A stretch of DNA of 64,000 bases from Edaphobacter aggregans DSM 19364 (GCF_000745965.1 NZ_JQKI01000001.1:248087-312086); one strand, 5' to 3'. Numbered from the stretch's first letter, positions 36,452 through 47,175 are shown. The notes: generated from the letters alone by a model not told the origin. A program made the numbers and translations.

Positions 36452-38572
36452 ATGGTGACGACGACCACAGCCAATCCTCGTTCCATTCCCACAGCACAGG
36501 TGTGGATTGAGATCGTTCTCTGTGGCCTTCTTGCTGCGCTCCTCTTCTGGAAGGGCTTGCTGCCCGCGTGGAACCGACTGAACACCGACTTCCCCAACTA
36601 CTATCTCGTCGCGCGCCTTCTTCGCGAAGGGTACAGTCTGGACCGTGTCTATGACTGGATATGGCTGCAACGCATCAAGGATCACTGGGGGCTGCACCAG
36701 AGCCTCGTCGGATTTCCCGGCCTGACCCCGTTCTCCGCTCTTCCCGTCGTCCCACTCACCTTTTTTTCAGCGCTTACAGCCAAACGCATCTGGATCGTGC
36801 TGAATCTCGCGATGCTTGCGGCGAGCGCAGAGTTGCTCCATCGATCGACAGCTTTGCGGCGCCGCTTCGTCTGGATCATCTGTCTGCTTGCGATTGTCCC
36901 GTTGCGTACCAGCTTCCTCTTCGGCCAGATGCACATCTCGGTGCTGATCCTTATGGTTGCGGCGTACTTCTTCTACGTTCGCGGACGCAACCTCGCATGC
37001 GGAACATGCGTTGCGATGGCAGCAGCGCTTAAGGTCTACCCTATCCTCTTCTTCGGCTATCTGTTGGTTAAGCGACGGTGGCGCGCTGCTCTGGCAACCG
37101 CATGTTCCATAGTTCTCGTCGTGATCGTCGCCGAAGTTTTGATGGGCAAGGAGATCCTGCAGACTTACGCCTTTCAGCAGCTGCCGCGCAGCCTGCAAGG
37201 CGAGCTAATGGATCCTTACAACGTCGGCTTCGCGTCCGGAGCGTCCCTCTTCCATCGTCTCTTTCTCTTTGAGCCGCAACTGAATCCCTCGCCCCGGATC
37301 AACGCGCCATCGCTCTACGCCATCCTGTATCCGCTCTGGCAGATGGCGATGACCGCACCGCTGCTCTTTCTGCTTCAACCCTCCGCTCCCCACAGAGATG
37401 CCGGCGGCGAGCAGGTCGAATGGGCCGCTTTTCTTCTTGCGCTCCTCGCGTTATCGCCGATACCCGTGACCTACCACTTTGTCGTCCTGATTCTTCCCGT
37501 CACGTTGCTGCTGAATTCGCTGCTTCGGGGACGCGCCACGAACCTCGCTGCCCTCGCCATATTCCTCTACGTCTCGATCTCGCTGGTCGGTGCGGTGCAC
37601 ATCCCGATGCTCCCCTCCGCGCGCTTCTGGCTCGTCTCAGCGTTGTACCTGCTGTCTCTTGGGTGGCTGTGGCATCTCCGCTCAAGCAACGCGGCGCATC
37701 CTTCGTGGCGCGATCTCACGATCGCGGCCGCTCTGGGCGCATGCGGATTCGTGCTCAGCGTCACCGGATACCGTCATCACTTCGCTCATCGCAATGCGCA
37801 GATGAGCAGCCTTCTTCCTTTGCACTCGTCCTCTTATCTCGCCACCAACCCCATCCGAACGGCACACGACATCCTCTTCATCGCCATGATGCCTGAGGGA
37901 TATCAGGTACTGAACCAGAAGGACGAAGCCGTCGCGCCACCCACTACCGGAGCAGCGGCCGTCGATCAGCTCTCATTCACTGTTGCGCCCGATAACTCCC
38001 TACTCGTGGAGATCGCCGATGCCAGCGGCTCGCGCATCGTTCGTACCAATGGCGCGCGCGTCCTTGCAGACGACGCTGAGTCACCTGCGCTCTCCCCCGA
38101 TGGGCAAACTCTCGCTTACATCCGCGAGGCGAAAGGCCGCGGTCTGCTGCGAGCTTCGGTGCTGTCTTCGGCAAACCACGATATGCAACTCACGGATGAG
38201 ACCTACGACGTGCGCCAGGCCGGCTTCCTCGGCTCCGGACGCCTGCTCTTTGCGGCGAAGCACGAGGGGCACACAGGTCTCTACACTGTCTCTCCCGGGC
38301 ACCAGCCCGGCTCCTTCTTCTCCGCCACGGACGACATAGCGGCCTTTGCTGTCTCGCCTGACGATCGCCTCATCGCCTTCACCGAGCTCGTCCACAACCG
38401 TTGGCAGCTCGCAGTGCTCGACACGCAATCCAACCGCGTCACTACGCTCACCTCTAACGATTGCAACGCCTACCGGCCATCCTGGAGCAGCGCAAACGAG
38501 ATTCTCTACGCAAGCGACTGTGGCCGCGGAATCGGACTCACCGCATTGGCCTGGGCTGAACTGCCACGCTGA
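36452..38572 (+). CDS. GT87-like mannosyltransferase fused to a TolB-like beta-propeller
   Basis: Protein of 706 residues. The first ~430 residues are polytopic, with [16 protein letters not shown], an Asp-containing motif near the end of the first periplasmic loop, and a tract of about ten helices, as in GT87/DUF2029 polyprenyl-phosphomannose-dependent mannosyltransferases. The last ~240 residues are soluble and carry TolB/PD40-type repeats ([47 protein letters not shown]). A catalytic membrane glycosyltransferase with a C-terminal periplasmic propeller is unusual. The propeller could bind the glycan or lipid acceptor. The start at 36452 has no strong Shine-Dalgarno. Confidence 0.75.
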   Translation: MVTTTTANPRSIPTAQVWIEIVLCGLLAALLFWKGLLPAWNRLNTDFPNYYLVARLLREGYSLDRVYDWIWLQRIKDHWGLHQSLVGFPGLTPFSALPVVPLTFFSALTAKRIWIVLNLAMLAASAELLHRSTALRRRFVWIICLLAIVPLRTSFLFGQMHISVLILMVAAYFFYVRGRNLACGTCVAMAAALKVYPILFFGYLLVKRRWRAALATACSIVLVVIVAEVLMGKEILQTYAFQQLPRSLQGELMDPYNVGFASGASLFHRLFLFEPQLNPSPRINAPSLYAILYPLWQMAMTAPLLFLLQPSAPHRDAGGEQVEWAAFLLALLALSPIPVTYHFVVLILPVTLLLNSLLRGRATNLAALAIFLYVSISLVGAVHIPMLPSARFWLVSALYLLSLGWLWHLRSSNAAHPSWRDLTIAAALGACGFVLSVTGYRHHFAHRNAQMSSLLPLHSSSYLATNPIRTAHDILFIAMMPEGYQVLNQKDEAVAPPTTGAAAVDQLSFTVAPDNSLLVEIADASGSRIVRTNGARVLADDAESPALSPDGQTLAYIREAKGRGLLRASVLSSANHDMQLTDETYDVRQAGFLGSGRLLFAAKHEGHTGLYTVSPGHQPGSFFSATDDIAAFAVSPDDRLIAFTELVHNRWQLAVLDTQSNRVTTLTSNDCNAYRPSWSSANEILYASDCGRGIGLTALAWAELPR

Positions 38573-38638
38573 CTACGGGTAATACTTCTACCGACTCGCA
38601 TATCCAGTCGGTTGATCGCATTCAGGCGGCTATTAAGG

Positions 38639-39127
38639 CTAGAGGGCTGTATAGATCGTCGGCCCAGCAAGGAAGTCCGTATGCCTGCCGATTCCCGTGC
38701 CAATGACGCCTCCCAGCAGAGTCATTACCGCCGTAGCCAGGTGTCCATCCTCGCGAGTGCTGCTTGAGGCGTCGATGCCTGCTCCAATGCCGGCACCGGC
38801 ACCCGCCCCGATCACCATTCCCAGTACTGTGGAGACTCCCTGCCGCGAAAGCCTGACGGACTGCACTTCGGAGCGAAGAAAATGTCGCGAGGACTTTGTC
38901 GGGACGAAGAATACGGTGTGGCGCTCGGTACAGGTAAGGCTGCCGTCGTCCGCACTGTCGAAGTTACAAACCGTGAAGCGATGAGATGAACGGACACGAA
39001 TGAGCCGATCGGAAGGAATACGCTTTACCGCATCCCACCCCGAAACTGTCTGTGCGTGCAACGCGGCAGCAGACCACACGCAAAGCAGGAGAAGGACTTG
39101 CTTTGATAGCTTCTCGAAGCTGAACAT
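38639..39127 (-). CDS. Exported glycine-zipper protein of unknown function
   Basis: Protein of 162 residues with a signal peptide (MFSFEKLSKQVLLLLCVWSA, ending ALHAQ). A basic, Cys-containing middle (FTVCNFDSADDGSLTCTERH) is followed by two glycine-zipper helices (LGMVIGAGAGAGIGAGIDAS and LLGGVIGTGIG), as in small outer-membrane associated proteins. No family is recognised. The start at 39127 is chosen because it begins the signal peptide. Confidence 0.65.
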   Translation of the reverse strand: MFSFEKLSKQVLLLLCVWSAAALHAQTVSGWDAVKRIPSDRLIRVRSSHRFTVCNFDSADDGSLTCTERHTVFFVPTKSSRHFLRSEVQSVRLSRQGVSTVLGMVIGAGAGAGIGAGIDASSSTREDGHLATAVMTLLGGVIGTGIGRHTDFLAGPTIYTAL

Positions 39128-39243
39128 GTCGAGGATAATACGGCAGTTCTGCGAAAACAGGGCACTCTCAAGCAAACGCGATCGACCAGTCATACTTCTT
39201 CGTGTTGACCTTGTGCCCTTCGCTTGATGCCATAATCGCAGAT

Positions 39244-40137
39244 ATGCGAATGCTCGCTTTGCTCGTTCTCTTGTTCGCGTCCGCCTCCGCCTCCACGCAG
39301 ACAACGGCCGCCATCACAACCGATCCAGCACCCGACAAGTCCGCGCCTGCCGCGATGCAGTCCTTCCAGCTCCCCAGTCATGGAGCGCTCCTGAATGCGT
39401 TCGTCTACATCGCTCAAGGCGCAGCACCGCATCCTGTCGTGCTACTGTTGCACGGATTTCCGGGCAACGAACGCAATCTCGATCTGGCGCAGACGCTGCG
39501 GCGCGCTGGCTACGATGTTCTGTACTTCAACTATCGCGGCTCCTGGGGATCGCCCGGTGACTTCTCGTTCACCCACGCCATGGAGGACGCGCAAGCTGCT
39601 GTTGCGTACCTGCGCGATCCCGCAAACGCGGCGAAGTTCCGCGCCGATCCGAAGAACATCCTCGTCATCGGCCACTCCATGGGAGGCATGATCGCCGCCA
39701 ACGTCGCCGCGGCTGACCCAGCCATTCGCTTCGTCGGACTGATCTCTGCCGCTAATATGGCCGGCAGGGCTCTGCCTGTCGTGAAGGCCAACCAGCAGGA
39801 GGCTGCGCTTCCGCGATTCGCTAAGGGGCTCGCGGCGGAGGGCATCGCTCCGCTAGCCGGCTGCACGCCCGAATCGCTGGTGCGCGATCTGTACGCGCAT
39901 GCTGCGGCGTGGAATATTCCCGACCTCGCTCCGCGGCTTGCGACACGGCCGGTGCTCATCATCACCTCCGATGATGGCCTTGCCGACGCCTCCGATGAGC
40001 TGGCAGCCAACCTCCACAAGCTCGGCGATGCGCAGGTCCGGGCCACTCACATCCCAACCGATCACGCATACTCGGACTACCGCATCGCGCTTCAACAGCA
40101 GGTCTTAAATGCGCTCGAGACCGCTCATGTCCGCTAA
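39244..40137 (+). CDS. Exported alpha/beta hydrolase
   Basis: Protein of 297 residues. It has a signal peptide (MRMLALLVLLFASASAS), an oxyanion block LLLHGFPGNERN, the nucleophile elbow VIGHSMGGM and a C-terminal ITSDDGLAD / TDHAYSDYR providing acid and His. YNYRGSWGSPGDF matches the family of dienelactone-hydrolase or peptidase-like esterases. Substrate unknown. There is CATAAT upstream at -10 distance but no well-spaced -35. Confidence 0.85.
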   Translation: MRMLALLVLLFASASASTQTTAAITTDPAPDKSAPAAMQSFQLPSHGALLNAFVYIAQGAAPHPVVLLLHGFPGNERNLDLAQTLRRAGYDVLYFNYRGSWGSPGDFSFTHAMEDAQAAVAYLRDPANAAKFRADPKNILVIGHSMGGMIAANVAAADPAIRFVGLISAANMAGRALPVVKANQQEAALPRFAKGLAAEGIAPLAGCTPESLVRDLYAHAAAWNIPDLAPRLATRPVLIITSDDGLADASDELAANLHKLGDAQVRATHIPTDHAYSDYRIALQQQVLNALETAHVR

Positions 40138-40185
40138 CCCCTGCGCGAAGGCAACCGACGCGCACCCCGGAGCTTCACACCAACT

Positions 40186-41322
40186 ATGACGATCGCTGCC
40201 GCAGCCCTTCCGAACTTTACGCGCCACCCGTGGTTCTCTGCCGTCTTCGTGTTCTGCGGCATTATCGTGCTGGCCAGCGTCGTCCACTACATCCTCTTCC
40301 GCGTGCTTAAAAAGAGGGAGCAGGAGAGGTCAGGATTAAGAACTGGCTGGGGAATCAATCGCTTCCTCAGCCATCCCGCGCGCGCCATCTTCTTCCTCAC
40401 CTGCGGCACTATCGCCCTTCCTCTCATCCCGGACATTCCGGAGCATCTCTACGCCATCATCCGCCAGGGCCTTGTGATGGCAATCGTCGTCTCGCTCGGA
40501 TGGTTCGCCATCGGCTGCGTTTATGTCGTCCAGGAGTACATGCTGCGCAAGTACGACCTGAAGGTCGAGAACAACATCCGCGCGCGCCGCGTTCACACGC
40601 AGTTCCAGCTCTTCCGCCGCATCCTGATCAGCTTCATCGTCGTCATCACCATCGGTGCTCTGCTGTGGACCTTCAACGATCCGCGGATCTGGCACTACGG
40701 CTCCGGCCTGCTCGCCTCGGCCGGAATCGCCTCACTGATCCTCGCCACCGCAGCGAAGTCCACCGCCTCCAACTTTCTCGCCGGCCTGCAGATCGCCTTC
40801 ACCGAGCCCATTCGCATCGACGACGTCGTCGTCATCCAGGGCGAGTGGGGACGCGTCGAGGAGATCAACTCCGCCTACGTCGTCGTGCGTATCTGGGACC
40901 TCCGCCGCCTCATCGTCCCTTTGAGCTTCTTCATCGAAAACTCCTTCCAGAACTGGACGCGTCAGGCGGCCGACATCCTGGGAACCTCGTTCCTCTACGT
41001 CGATTACACGGTGCCGGTCGAAGACCTGCGCCAGCAGCTCCGCCGCATCTGCGAGTCCTCGCCTCTGTGGGACGGGAAGGTCTGCGGGCTGCAGGTCACC
41101 AACCTCTCCGAGCGCACGATGGAGCTGCGCTGCCTGATGAGCTCGCGCAACTCCAGTGAGAACTTCGACCTGCGCTGCCTCGTGCGCGAGCAGATGATCG
41201 ACTACATCCGGCAGAACTATCCCAACGCCTTCCCCACCACGCGCTTCGCCGCAACCAGCGAGATCGCCGTCAGCACGCAGGGCTCCCAGCCCGAAACCTT
41301 CCTGTCCTCAGGCAGGAACTAG
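40186..41322 (+). CDS. MscS-family mechanosensitive channel
   Basis: Protein of 378 residues. About five membrane helices precede the pore region SGLLASAGIASLILATAAKS, then the MscS beta-domain (FTEPIRIDDVVVIQGEWGRV, NSAYVVVRIWDLRRLIVPLS) and an alpha/beta C-terminal domain. It opens under membrane tension to release solutes on osmotic downshock. The length is between MscS and the larger YbdG/YnaI types. It begins 48 bases after the hydrolase stop on the same strand. Confidence 0.9.
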   Translation: MTIAAAALPNFTRHPWFSAVFVFCGIIVLASVVHYILFRVLKKREQERSGLRTGWGINRFLSHPARAIFFLTCGTIALPLIPDIPEHLYAIIRQGLVMAIVVSLGWFAIGCVYVVQEYMLRKYDLKVENNIRARRVHTQFQLFRRILISFIVVITIGALLWTFNDPRIWHYGSGLLASAGIASLILATAAKSTASNFLAGLQIAFTEPIRIDDVVVIQGEWGRVEEINSAYVVVRIWDLRRLIVPLSFFIENSFQNWTRQAADILGTSFLYVDYTVPVEDLRQQLRRICESSPLWDGKVCGLQVTNLSERTMELRCLMSSRNSSENFDLRCLVREQMIDYIRQNYPNAFPTTRFAATSEIAVSTQGSQPETFLSSGRN

Positions 41323-41327
41323 CAGCC

Positions 41328-42950
41328 TTACTGCACAGTCAGCGCGAACGAGCTTGTCTGCGTGATCGATCCCGAGGTTGCGGTGATCGAGACCGTTGAC
41401 TGGCCCGCCGGGGTCGTCGGAGGCAGCGGCGTTGACTTCGAGTCATCTCCACACCCCGAGATGAATCCCCCCGCCGCCGCACAGACAAGCACCGCGCACA
41501 GTAGGTGCGGCCATGCGCGTCTACGCCGCATCCTCATGAGCGATGCGAACGGCAGAAGCAGCGCAGAGGCAACCCCCGCAAAGAGCATGTTCTGCCGCCG
41601 GGCGGGCCGCAGATTCGCCGCCCCTGTCGATGTCTGGATCGTCACGGTTCCCGTCGCCACGGCGTTTGCCGTCACGTTCAACGACGCCGGGGAAAAGCTG
41701 CACGAAGCCCCCGCAGGCAGGCCGTTGCACGCCAGCGAGACTGAGCCGCTAAAGCCGTTGGCCGGAGCTACGCTCACCGTCGCCGTGGTGGAGCTGCCCG
41801 CCGGAATCGTCGCAGCGCCTGCCGACGTGCTGAACCCAAACGTCGCGGTGCTGCCCGGCGTTGTGCTGTTTGTGATTCCAGCGAACAGGCCATGCGCCTC
41901 GTTGGCGAGCCCTGCCGTGAAGTACACCGTGCTCGTATCGCCGCCGCTCACCGCCGTCGTGCCCGTCACCGCCGTACCACCCGGCAGTAGCTCCCAAAGG
42001 CTGTCGTAGGTCAATGGCTTGCCGGTCGAATCCATCAGCTGGCCCAGGTACGCGAACGTCTTCGGATCGTAGACGTTAATCTTGCCGTCGCCACGGTTCC
42101 CGATCAGCAGATCATTGCTGAAGATGCCGAAGTTGGCAGGTGCAATGGCGACTCCCCACGGCGCATTGAGATTGCCAAAGGTAACCACGCGAGCCACAAA
42201 GTTCCCCGACGTATCGAAGACATTCACAATGCCGTTGCCGGAACCGAGGACCTCCTCGAAGTCCGGAGTGCGCAGCGCATACGCGACAAACACCTGCGTC
42301 CCAAGCACATGCACGGACCACGGCGCGTAGCCCGGTGGGAGAGTCGTATCGGTGAACGTCCCCGCGAGCTTCGTCGGCTTGAAGTTGCTGTCGTAGACCT
42401 CGATTGCATTGCCCGCACCGAAGTTCGCGGCAAGGATATAGCTCTGGGTCGTAACCCCACCGGAGGCGATGTTCAGAATCGCCATGCCCGGGTAGACCGC
42501 ACCCGCCGAACTGTTGTTGATTGCGATCTGTGAGACAGCGAGGTTCATTCCAAGCCTGTTGTTCCAGCCCGAGATCGTGCCATCAAGGGTCGAGAAGAGG
42601 AACGAAGCCTTCACGCCGTTCGGAAGAAGCATCCCAACCGTCCCCGCCGTTGTCACCGAACCTGCGGGCTCGCCCGTCGAGCCGGCCGCCCCGGACGCGG
42701 ACGGGACGATCACCTTGAACGGAACCGCTCCCGAGGACTGGACCACGTAGTTGTAGCCAGTGTTCGCGGCACTGATCCACCACGTAGGGCTCGTGGAGAT
42801 CGCCCACGGATTAAGAAAGTTTGCATCGATCGTCGCCGCCGGGACCGAACCGTCGGAGATGATGTTCGTCACCTTGTAGGACTGGGCCGCCGCCTGCAGA
42901 CCCAGCACCGAAGCCAAAACCACAAGAATCGCGTTTCGCATGACGCTCAC
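41328..42950 (-). CDS. TIGR03118-like exported protein
   Basis: Protein of 540 residues. A signal peptide (MSVMRNAILVVLASVLGLQA) is followed by an NHL/six-bladed-type propeller region (about 25-370; NFLNPWAISTSPTWWISAAN, TLDGTISGWN, ANFGIFSNDLLIGNRGDGKI). A short Ig-like part (about 390-450), a membrane helix and a Cys-containing tail complete it. This architecture is annotated TIGR03118 in soil bacteria, with unknown function. The C-terminal region (SVSITATSGSITQTSSFALT) looks like the first half of another Ig-like repeat. Confidence 0.8.
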   Translation of the reverse strand: MSVMRNAILVVLASVLGLQAAAQSYKVTNIISDGSVPAATIDANFLNPWAISTSPTWWISAANTGYNYVVQSSGAVPFKVIVPSASGAAGSTGEPAGSVTTAGTVGMLLPNGVKASFLFSTLDGTISGWNNRLGMNLAVSQIAINNSSAGAVYPGMAILNIASGGVTTQSYILAANFGAGNAIEVYDSNFKPTKLAGTFTDTTLPPGYAPWSVHVLGTQVFVAYALRTPDFEEVLGSGNGIVNVFDTSGNFVARVVTFGNLNAPWGVAIAPANFGIFSNDLLIGNRGDGKINVYDPKTFAYLGQLMDSTGKPLTYDSLWELLPGGTAVTGTTAVSGGDTSTVYFTAGLANEAHGLFAGITNSTTPGSTATFGFSTSAGAATIPAGSSTTATVSVAPANGFSGSVSLACNGLPAGASCSFSPASLNVTANAVATGTVTIQTSTGAANLRPARRQNMLFAGVASALLLPFASLMRMRRRRAWPHLLCAVLVCAAAGGFISGCGDDSKSTPLPPTTPAGQSTVSITATSGSITQTSSFALTVQ

Positions 42951-43113
42951 TCACTCTCTTCTGCGACGTGCCGCAGCAGCGCACCCGCAAATAGAACCCT
43001 GATCAATACAAATGATTAATCGGAATCCTAGTGGGTCGGCACACAACGTATGTCTGGTTCTTGTCAGTTAATTGTTATTCCTTGGTTATTTCGGAAGCTG
43101 CGCTCGCCTGGCG

Positions 43114-44025
43114 TCAGCCCGTAACCGTGTACAGCGGAGCGAACTCCGGCACGCCCGCCATCCTTCCCGCCATCCACCGCAGCACGTAGACTTCGACGGG
43201 ATCGGTCAGGGCGTGCGTCAGTCCGTTCGGAAACACCTCAAGTATCGCGTGCGCCAGCGGGTCGCGGTAGTAATCAACGTCCGTCTCCAGCATCACGCAG
43301 TCCACGCCGCCGATCTTCTGCTTTTCGTTCTCGTGGAACGTCAGCTGCACATTCGCCTCGCCAAACTTCGCCTCCTTCCACGAGTACGTTGCCCCCGGAT
43401 GCAGCAGCCCCGGAGCAGGCTCCTCGGAGAACTGACCCACGCTCGCCCCTTCGCGCACCTGATCGATCAGCGTCGCATCGCACCACGAGAAGAACCTGTC
43501 CTGCGCCGGACGGAAGTCCCCATCCCAACGCATCTGCCTGATGTGAGTCAGCGGAGTTCCCTCCGCGAGCGGAATAGTGCTCATCGCCTCCGCAAGATTC
43601 AGAAAGCATGCCAGCGCCCGCTCCGAGCGGTCCAGCAGATCGTCGTACCTCGCCTCCCCTGCTGCATTGTCCACGTCGCTGCCCAGAAAGGGATACTTCG
43701 CCTGCGCCTCGGGCCACCGCGCACTCACAAAGCTGAACCCAGGCGTCTTCGACACCAGCATCACATCCAGCGTCTTCACATATGCGTTCGAGAGCTTCAC
43801 CGGATAAAACCCGGCTTGCTTATAACCCTTCGCCGAGACCAGCACGCTGTAGCTGTCGCCCTGGTTGTCGAAGAACGGAAGGTCGGGAAACAGCAGGTCG
43901 TTTGACGCGTAATCGTGCCAACGCTGCTGCTTCTGATTCCCATCCACAATCCGCACCAGGAAACTTGCGGGAAGAAGAAATAACTGGCGGCTGCCATCAA
44001 AGATGCGCAGATGAAGCTGGCTCAT
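43114..44025 (-). CDS. Uncharacterised cytosolic protein of 303 residues
   Basis: No signal peptide. The N-terminal 90 residues look like a beta-sandwich (LHLRIFDGSRQLFLLPASF, VSAKGYKQAGFYPVKLSN). The centre is helical with Trp-rich blocks (MRWDGDFRPAQDRFFSWCD). The C-terminal third is again beta-rich, ending in a conserved-looking YVLRWMAGRMAGVPEFAPLY. I do not recognise a named family. It lies between the TIGR03118-like gene and the divergent mutarotase gene. Confidence 0.6.
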   Translation of the reverse strand: MSQLHLRIFDGSRQLFLLPASFLVRIVDGNQKQQRWHDYASNDLLFPDLPFFDNQGDSYSVLVSAKGYKQAGFYPVKLSNAYVKTLDVMLVSKTPGFSFVSARWPEAQAKYPFLGSDVDNAAGEARYDDLLDRSERALACFLNLAEAMSTIPLAEGTPLTHIRQMRWDGDFRPAQDRFFSWCDATLIDQVREGASVGQFSEEPAPGLLHPGATYSWKEAKFGEANVQLTFHENEKQKIGGVDCVMLETDVDYYRDPLAHAILEVFPNGLTHALTDPVEVYVLRWMAGRMAGVPEFAPLYTVTG

Positions 44026-44152
44026 ACGCGATACCTCGCTTGCATCAATCTTGAATTTTGAACTGGGGCCTCAGACCTTTACCGAGACCGGAAGTATCTC
44101 ATAACGCCGCGCATGTCGCAGACCGCTCATAAACGCTACACTTTATTTCGAC

Positions 44153-45061
44153 ATGGACCTCACACAACTCAACGAGCACTTCGGCATCCCCAACGCCCTT
44201 CGCTTCGACGAACACAACGGGCTCGCCCGCGCCGTCGTCACCACACCGCACGCCAGCGCCACTATCTACCTGCAGGGAGCGCACCTCACGTACTGGCAGC
44301 CGGCAGGCGAGCAGCCTGTTCTCTTCCTCAGCCGGAAGAGCGACTTCGCGCCCCGCAAGCCCATTCGCGGCGGAGTTCCCATCGCCTTCCCCTGGTTCGC
44401 CGTCGACTCCAAGGCCGATCGCTACCAGGGAAAGCCCGGCCCCTCGCACGGCTTCGCGCGCATTCAGGACTGGACCCCATCCTTCGCCGCGCTCGCCGGC
44501 GACGATCTCCATCTCACCTTCACGCTCGCTCCCTCCGAACTAAGCCGCGAGATGGGATTCGACCGCTTCCGCCTCGCCTTCGAGCTCGTCATCGGCCGCA
44601 CGCTGACGATGAAGCTGGCTGTCGCCAACGACGCCGCAACGCCGCTCGTCTTTGAAGAGGCGCTCCATACCTACTTCGCCGTCGTCGACGTTCACGAGAC
44701 CACCGTCACCGGACTCGAGCCGACCAGCTACATCGACAAGACCGACAACTTCAAGGTGAAGCCCGGCGCGCACGCTCCGCTCGTCTTCACCGCCTTCACC
44801 GATCGCGTCTACCCGAACACCACGGCGACCTGCGTGATCCACGACGCTCCCGGCCGGCGCACCATCACGGTCGAGAAGCAGAACTCCAACACCACCGTCG
44901 TCTTCAACCCCTGGAAGGAGATGCCCGACATGGGTCCCGACGAGTGGCACGAGATGGTCTGCGTCGAGACGGTGAACGCCGGCCCGAACACCGTCACGCT
45001 CGCACCCGGGGCCAGCCACGTCATGCAGGCTCATGTGACCGTCGCCAAGGCGAAAGAGTAA
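44153..45061 (+). CDS. D-hexose-6-phosphate mutarotase (YeaD-like)
   Basis: Aldose-1-epimerase-fold protein of 302 residues. Catalytic His99 lies in GPSHGFARIQDW, and the second catalytic cluster is FEEALHTYF. RGGVPIAFPWF is the substrate-phosphate region. It interconverts alpha and beta anomers of glucose-6-phosphate and similar sugar phosphates. It converges with the S9 peptidase gene. Confidence 0.92.
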   Translation: MDLTQLNEHFGIPNALRFDEHNGLARAVVTTPHASATIYLQGAHLTYWQPAGEQPVLFLSRKSDFAPRKPIRGGVPIAFPWFAVDSKADRYQGKPGPSHGFARIQDWTPSFAALAGDDLHLTFTLAPSELSREMGFDRFRLAFELVIGRTLTMKLAVANDAATPLVFEEALHTYFAVVDVHETTVTGLEPTSYIDKTDNFKVKPGAHAPLVFTAFTDRVYPNTTATCVIHDAPGRRTITVEKQNSNTTVVFNPWKEMPDMGPDEWHEMVCVETVNAGPNTVTLAPGASHVMQAHVTVAKAKE

Positions 45062-45135
45062 GCTCCCCGGGCGGCAAAAACGAAGAACGCAGCGAGAACC
45101 TGCGATCCTCGCACCTGTTGCCGCGCGCCATCGCG

Positions 45136-47175
45136 CTACTTGATCGCCTCGGCCGGCGAACCCTTCAGCGTCACATCGCCGTTCACCGTCTTCGGATCCA
45201 CGATCAGAACCTTTAACCGCTCCGCAACATCCGCCGGAACGTCCTGCTGGTAGCGTCCGCTGAGATATTTCGCGAAAAACGCCTCCATCGTCGTCACCAT
45301 GGCAAGGTTGTTGATGGGACGCGCAAACCCGTGTCCCTCGTCCGGCGCAACCAGGTACTCCACCGGCTTGCCGTTGTCTCGGACCGCCGCCACAATCTGG
45401 TTGCTCTCGCGGATGTTCACCCGCGGATCGTTCTTGCCCTGCACCACGACCAGCGGTGTCACAATCGCCTTCGCCTTCGTCAGCGGAGACTCTGCTATCA
45501 GCAACTCCTTGCCCGCCGGAGTATTCGGGTCGGCCATGCGTGTGTACATCTGCTTGCGTTGCGCCTCCCAGTACGGCGGAATCGCATCCAGCAGCGTGAT
45601 CAGGTTCGAAGGCGCGACGATCGCGAAGGCCGCCGCATACAGGTCCGGCGTAAACGCCACGCCCGCCAACGTCGCATAGCCGCCGTACGATCCGCCCGCG
45701 ATTCCAACGCGCTTGGGATCGGCGGTGCCATCCGCGACCAGCGCCTTGACGCCCCAGGTCAGGTCGTCCTGCATCTTGCGGCCCCACTCGCCATTGCCTG
45801 CGTTGAGAAACTTCTTCCCGTAGCCCGTCGACGCGCGGAAGTTTGGCTGCAGCACCGCATATCCACGATTGGCAAGATACTGCGCGAAGGTGTCGTAGCG
45901 GAACGAGTCGCGGCCCCACGGTCCGCCGTGAGGAAAGACAATCAGGGGAAGGTTCTTCGTCGGCAGCCCCTTCGGCAGCGTCAGGTATGCTGGAATGTCC
46001 AGCCCGTCCGAGGATTTGTAGTGATACGGCTTCATCTCCGAAAGCGCATTACGGGGAATCTCCTCGCGGATGCGGAACTGCAGCGCCAGTGTCTTTGCCT
46101 TGCGATCCCACATGTAGGTCTCGCCCGGCTCACGATCGTTGTAGGCGTTCAGAATCCAGGTGTTCTCATCGTCCGAGGGCGAGCCCAGCGCGATCTCCTT
46201 GCCCGGCAGTTTCGACTGCAGCCAGTGGTACTCCTTCTCGAACTCCTTGTCGTGGAAGTACAGCCGCGCACGGTCATCCTCGTAGAGGGTGAACAGAATC
46301 CGGTGATCCAGTCGCGACGTCACCAGGCCCTGCAGATCGACGCGGCCTTCCGGATCGCTTTCCACCTTCGTCGTCGCTCCACTTGCCGGATCGATCGTCT
46401 GCAGCTCGATAAAGTTCAGCGCGCCCTTATTCGTGATCAGGTAGGCCAGCTTGTTGTCCGGCGTGAACGCCACAGCGAAGCATTGCTCCAGCACATTGCA
46501 GCTGTAGATCTGCTTGAAGCCATCGGTGGCCACGCTGAGGATCTCCGTGTCACCGGCTTGGTTGGTCCGCGCCGCCAGCCGAAGATCGCCGTTGTTGTCG
46601 AAGTCCCAGCCCGAGATGCGCTCCGTGTTCTGGCGCACCAGCTTCTTCTCGCCGGTCGAGAGATGCAGCTCATACAGATCGTGCCAGCGCTTGTCCCGGT
46701 CGTTCAGCCCGATGTACAGGAGGTCAGGTTTTGCCTTGGGAGCCGCGTAGATTATCGTGCGTATGCCCTTGAGGTCCGTGAGCGCGCGCGTTACCGGAAG
46801 CCCGGTCTTCTCGTCCGCAGGTGCAGTAGGATCGATTGCATACACATTGAAGTTCTCGTCGCCCGCGTTGTCCTGCGAGTAGAGAACGTACTTCGAGTTG
46901 CGCGACCAGAAGTAGCCGCCCACCGGCCTGGTCTTCTCTCCGCTCAGCGGCCGCGCCTTGTCGAAAGGCTCGCCGGCCTTCTTCACCCAGATGTTGCGTA
47001 CTCCCTTGTACGGCTTCAGGAACGAGATCCACTGCCCGTCGGGCGAGATCTGCGCTCCCGCAATCTGAACCTCGCCAAAGAAGAGCTGTCGGTCGATAAG
47101 CGGCGGCTGTTGCGCATAGACAATCGAGGACATAAGGACGATACTAGCGGCTGCACCAACAATCAGCTTCTTCAC
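45136..47175 (-). CDS. Exported S9-family prolyl oligopeptidase-like peptidase
   Basis: Protein of 679 residues. A signal peptide (MKKLIVGAAASIVLMSSIVYA) precedes a seven-bladed propeller (about 40-400) and an alpha/beta-hydrolase domain. The triad is Ser in AGGSYGGYA, Asp in VQGKNDPRVN, and His in PDEGHGFA. Family members cleave small peptides entering through the propeller, probably in the periplasm here. It is a single gene with a 138-base divergent spacer to maf. Confidence 0.95.
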   Translation of the reverse strand: MKKLIVGAAASIVLMSSIVYAQQPPLIDRQLFFGEVQIAGAQISPDGQWISFLKPYKGVRNIWVKKAGEPFDKARPLSGEKTRPVGGYFWSRNSKYVLYSQDNAGDENFNVYAIDPTAPADEKTGLPVTRALTDLKGIRTIIYAAPKAKPDLLYIGLNDRDKRWHDLYELHLSTGEKKLVRQNTERISGWDFDNNGDLRLAARTNQAGDTEILSVATDGFKQIYSCNVLEQCFAVAFTPDNKLAYLITNKGALNFIELQTIDPASGATTKVESDPEGRVDLQGLVTSRLDHRILFTLYEDDRARLYFHDKEFEKEYHWLQSKLPGKEIALGSPSDDENTWILNAYNDREPGETYMWDRKAKTLALQFRIREEIPRNALSEMKPYHYKSSDGLDIPAYLTLPKGLPTKNLPLIVFPHGGPWGRDSFRYDTFAQYLANRGYAVLQPNFRASTGYGKKFLNAGNGEWGRKMQDDLTWGVKALVADGTADPKRVGIAGGSYGGYATLAGVAFTPDLYAAAFAIVAPSNLITLLDAIPPYWEAQRKQMYTRMADPNTPAGKELLIAESPLTKAKAIVTPLVVVQGKNDPRVNIRESNQIVAAVRDNGKPVEYLVAPDEGHGFARPINNLAMVTTMEAFFAKYLSGRYQQDVPADVAERLKVLIVDPKTVNGDVTLKGSPAEAIK

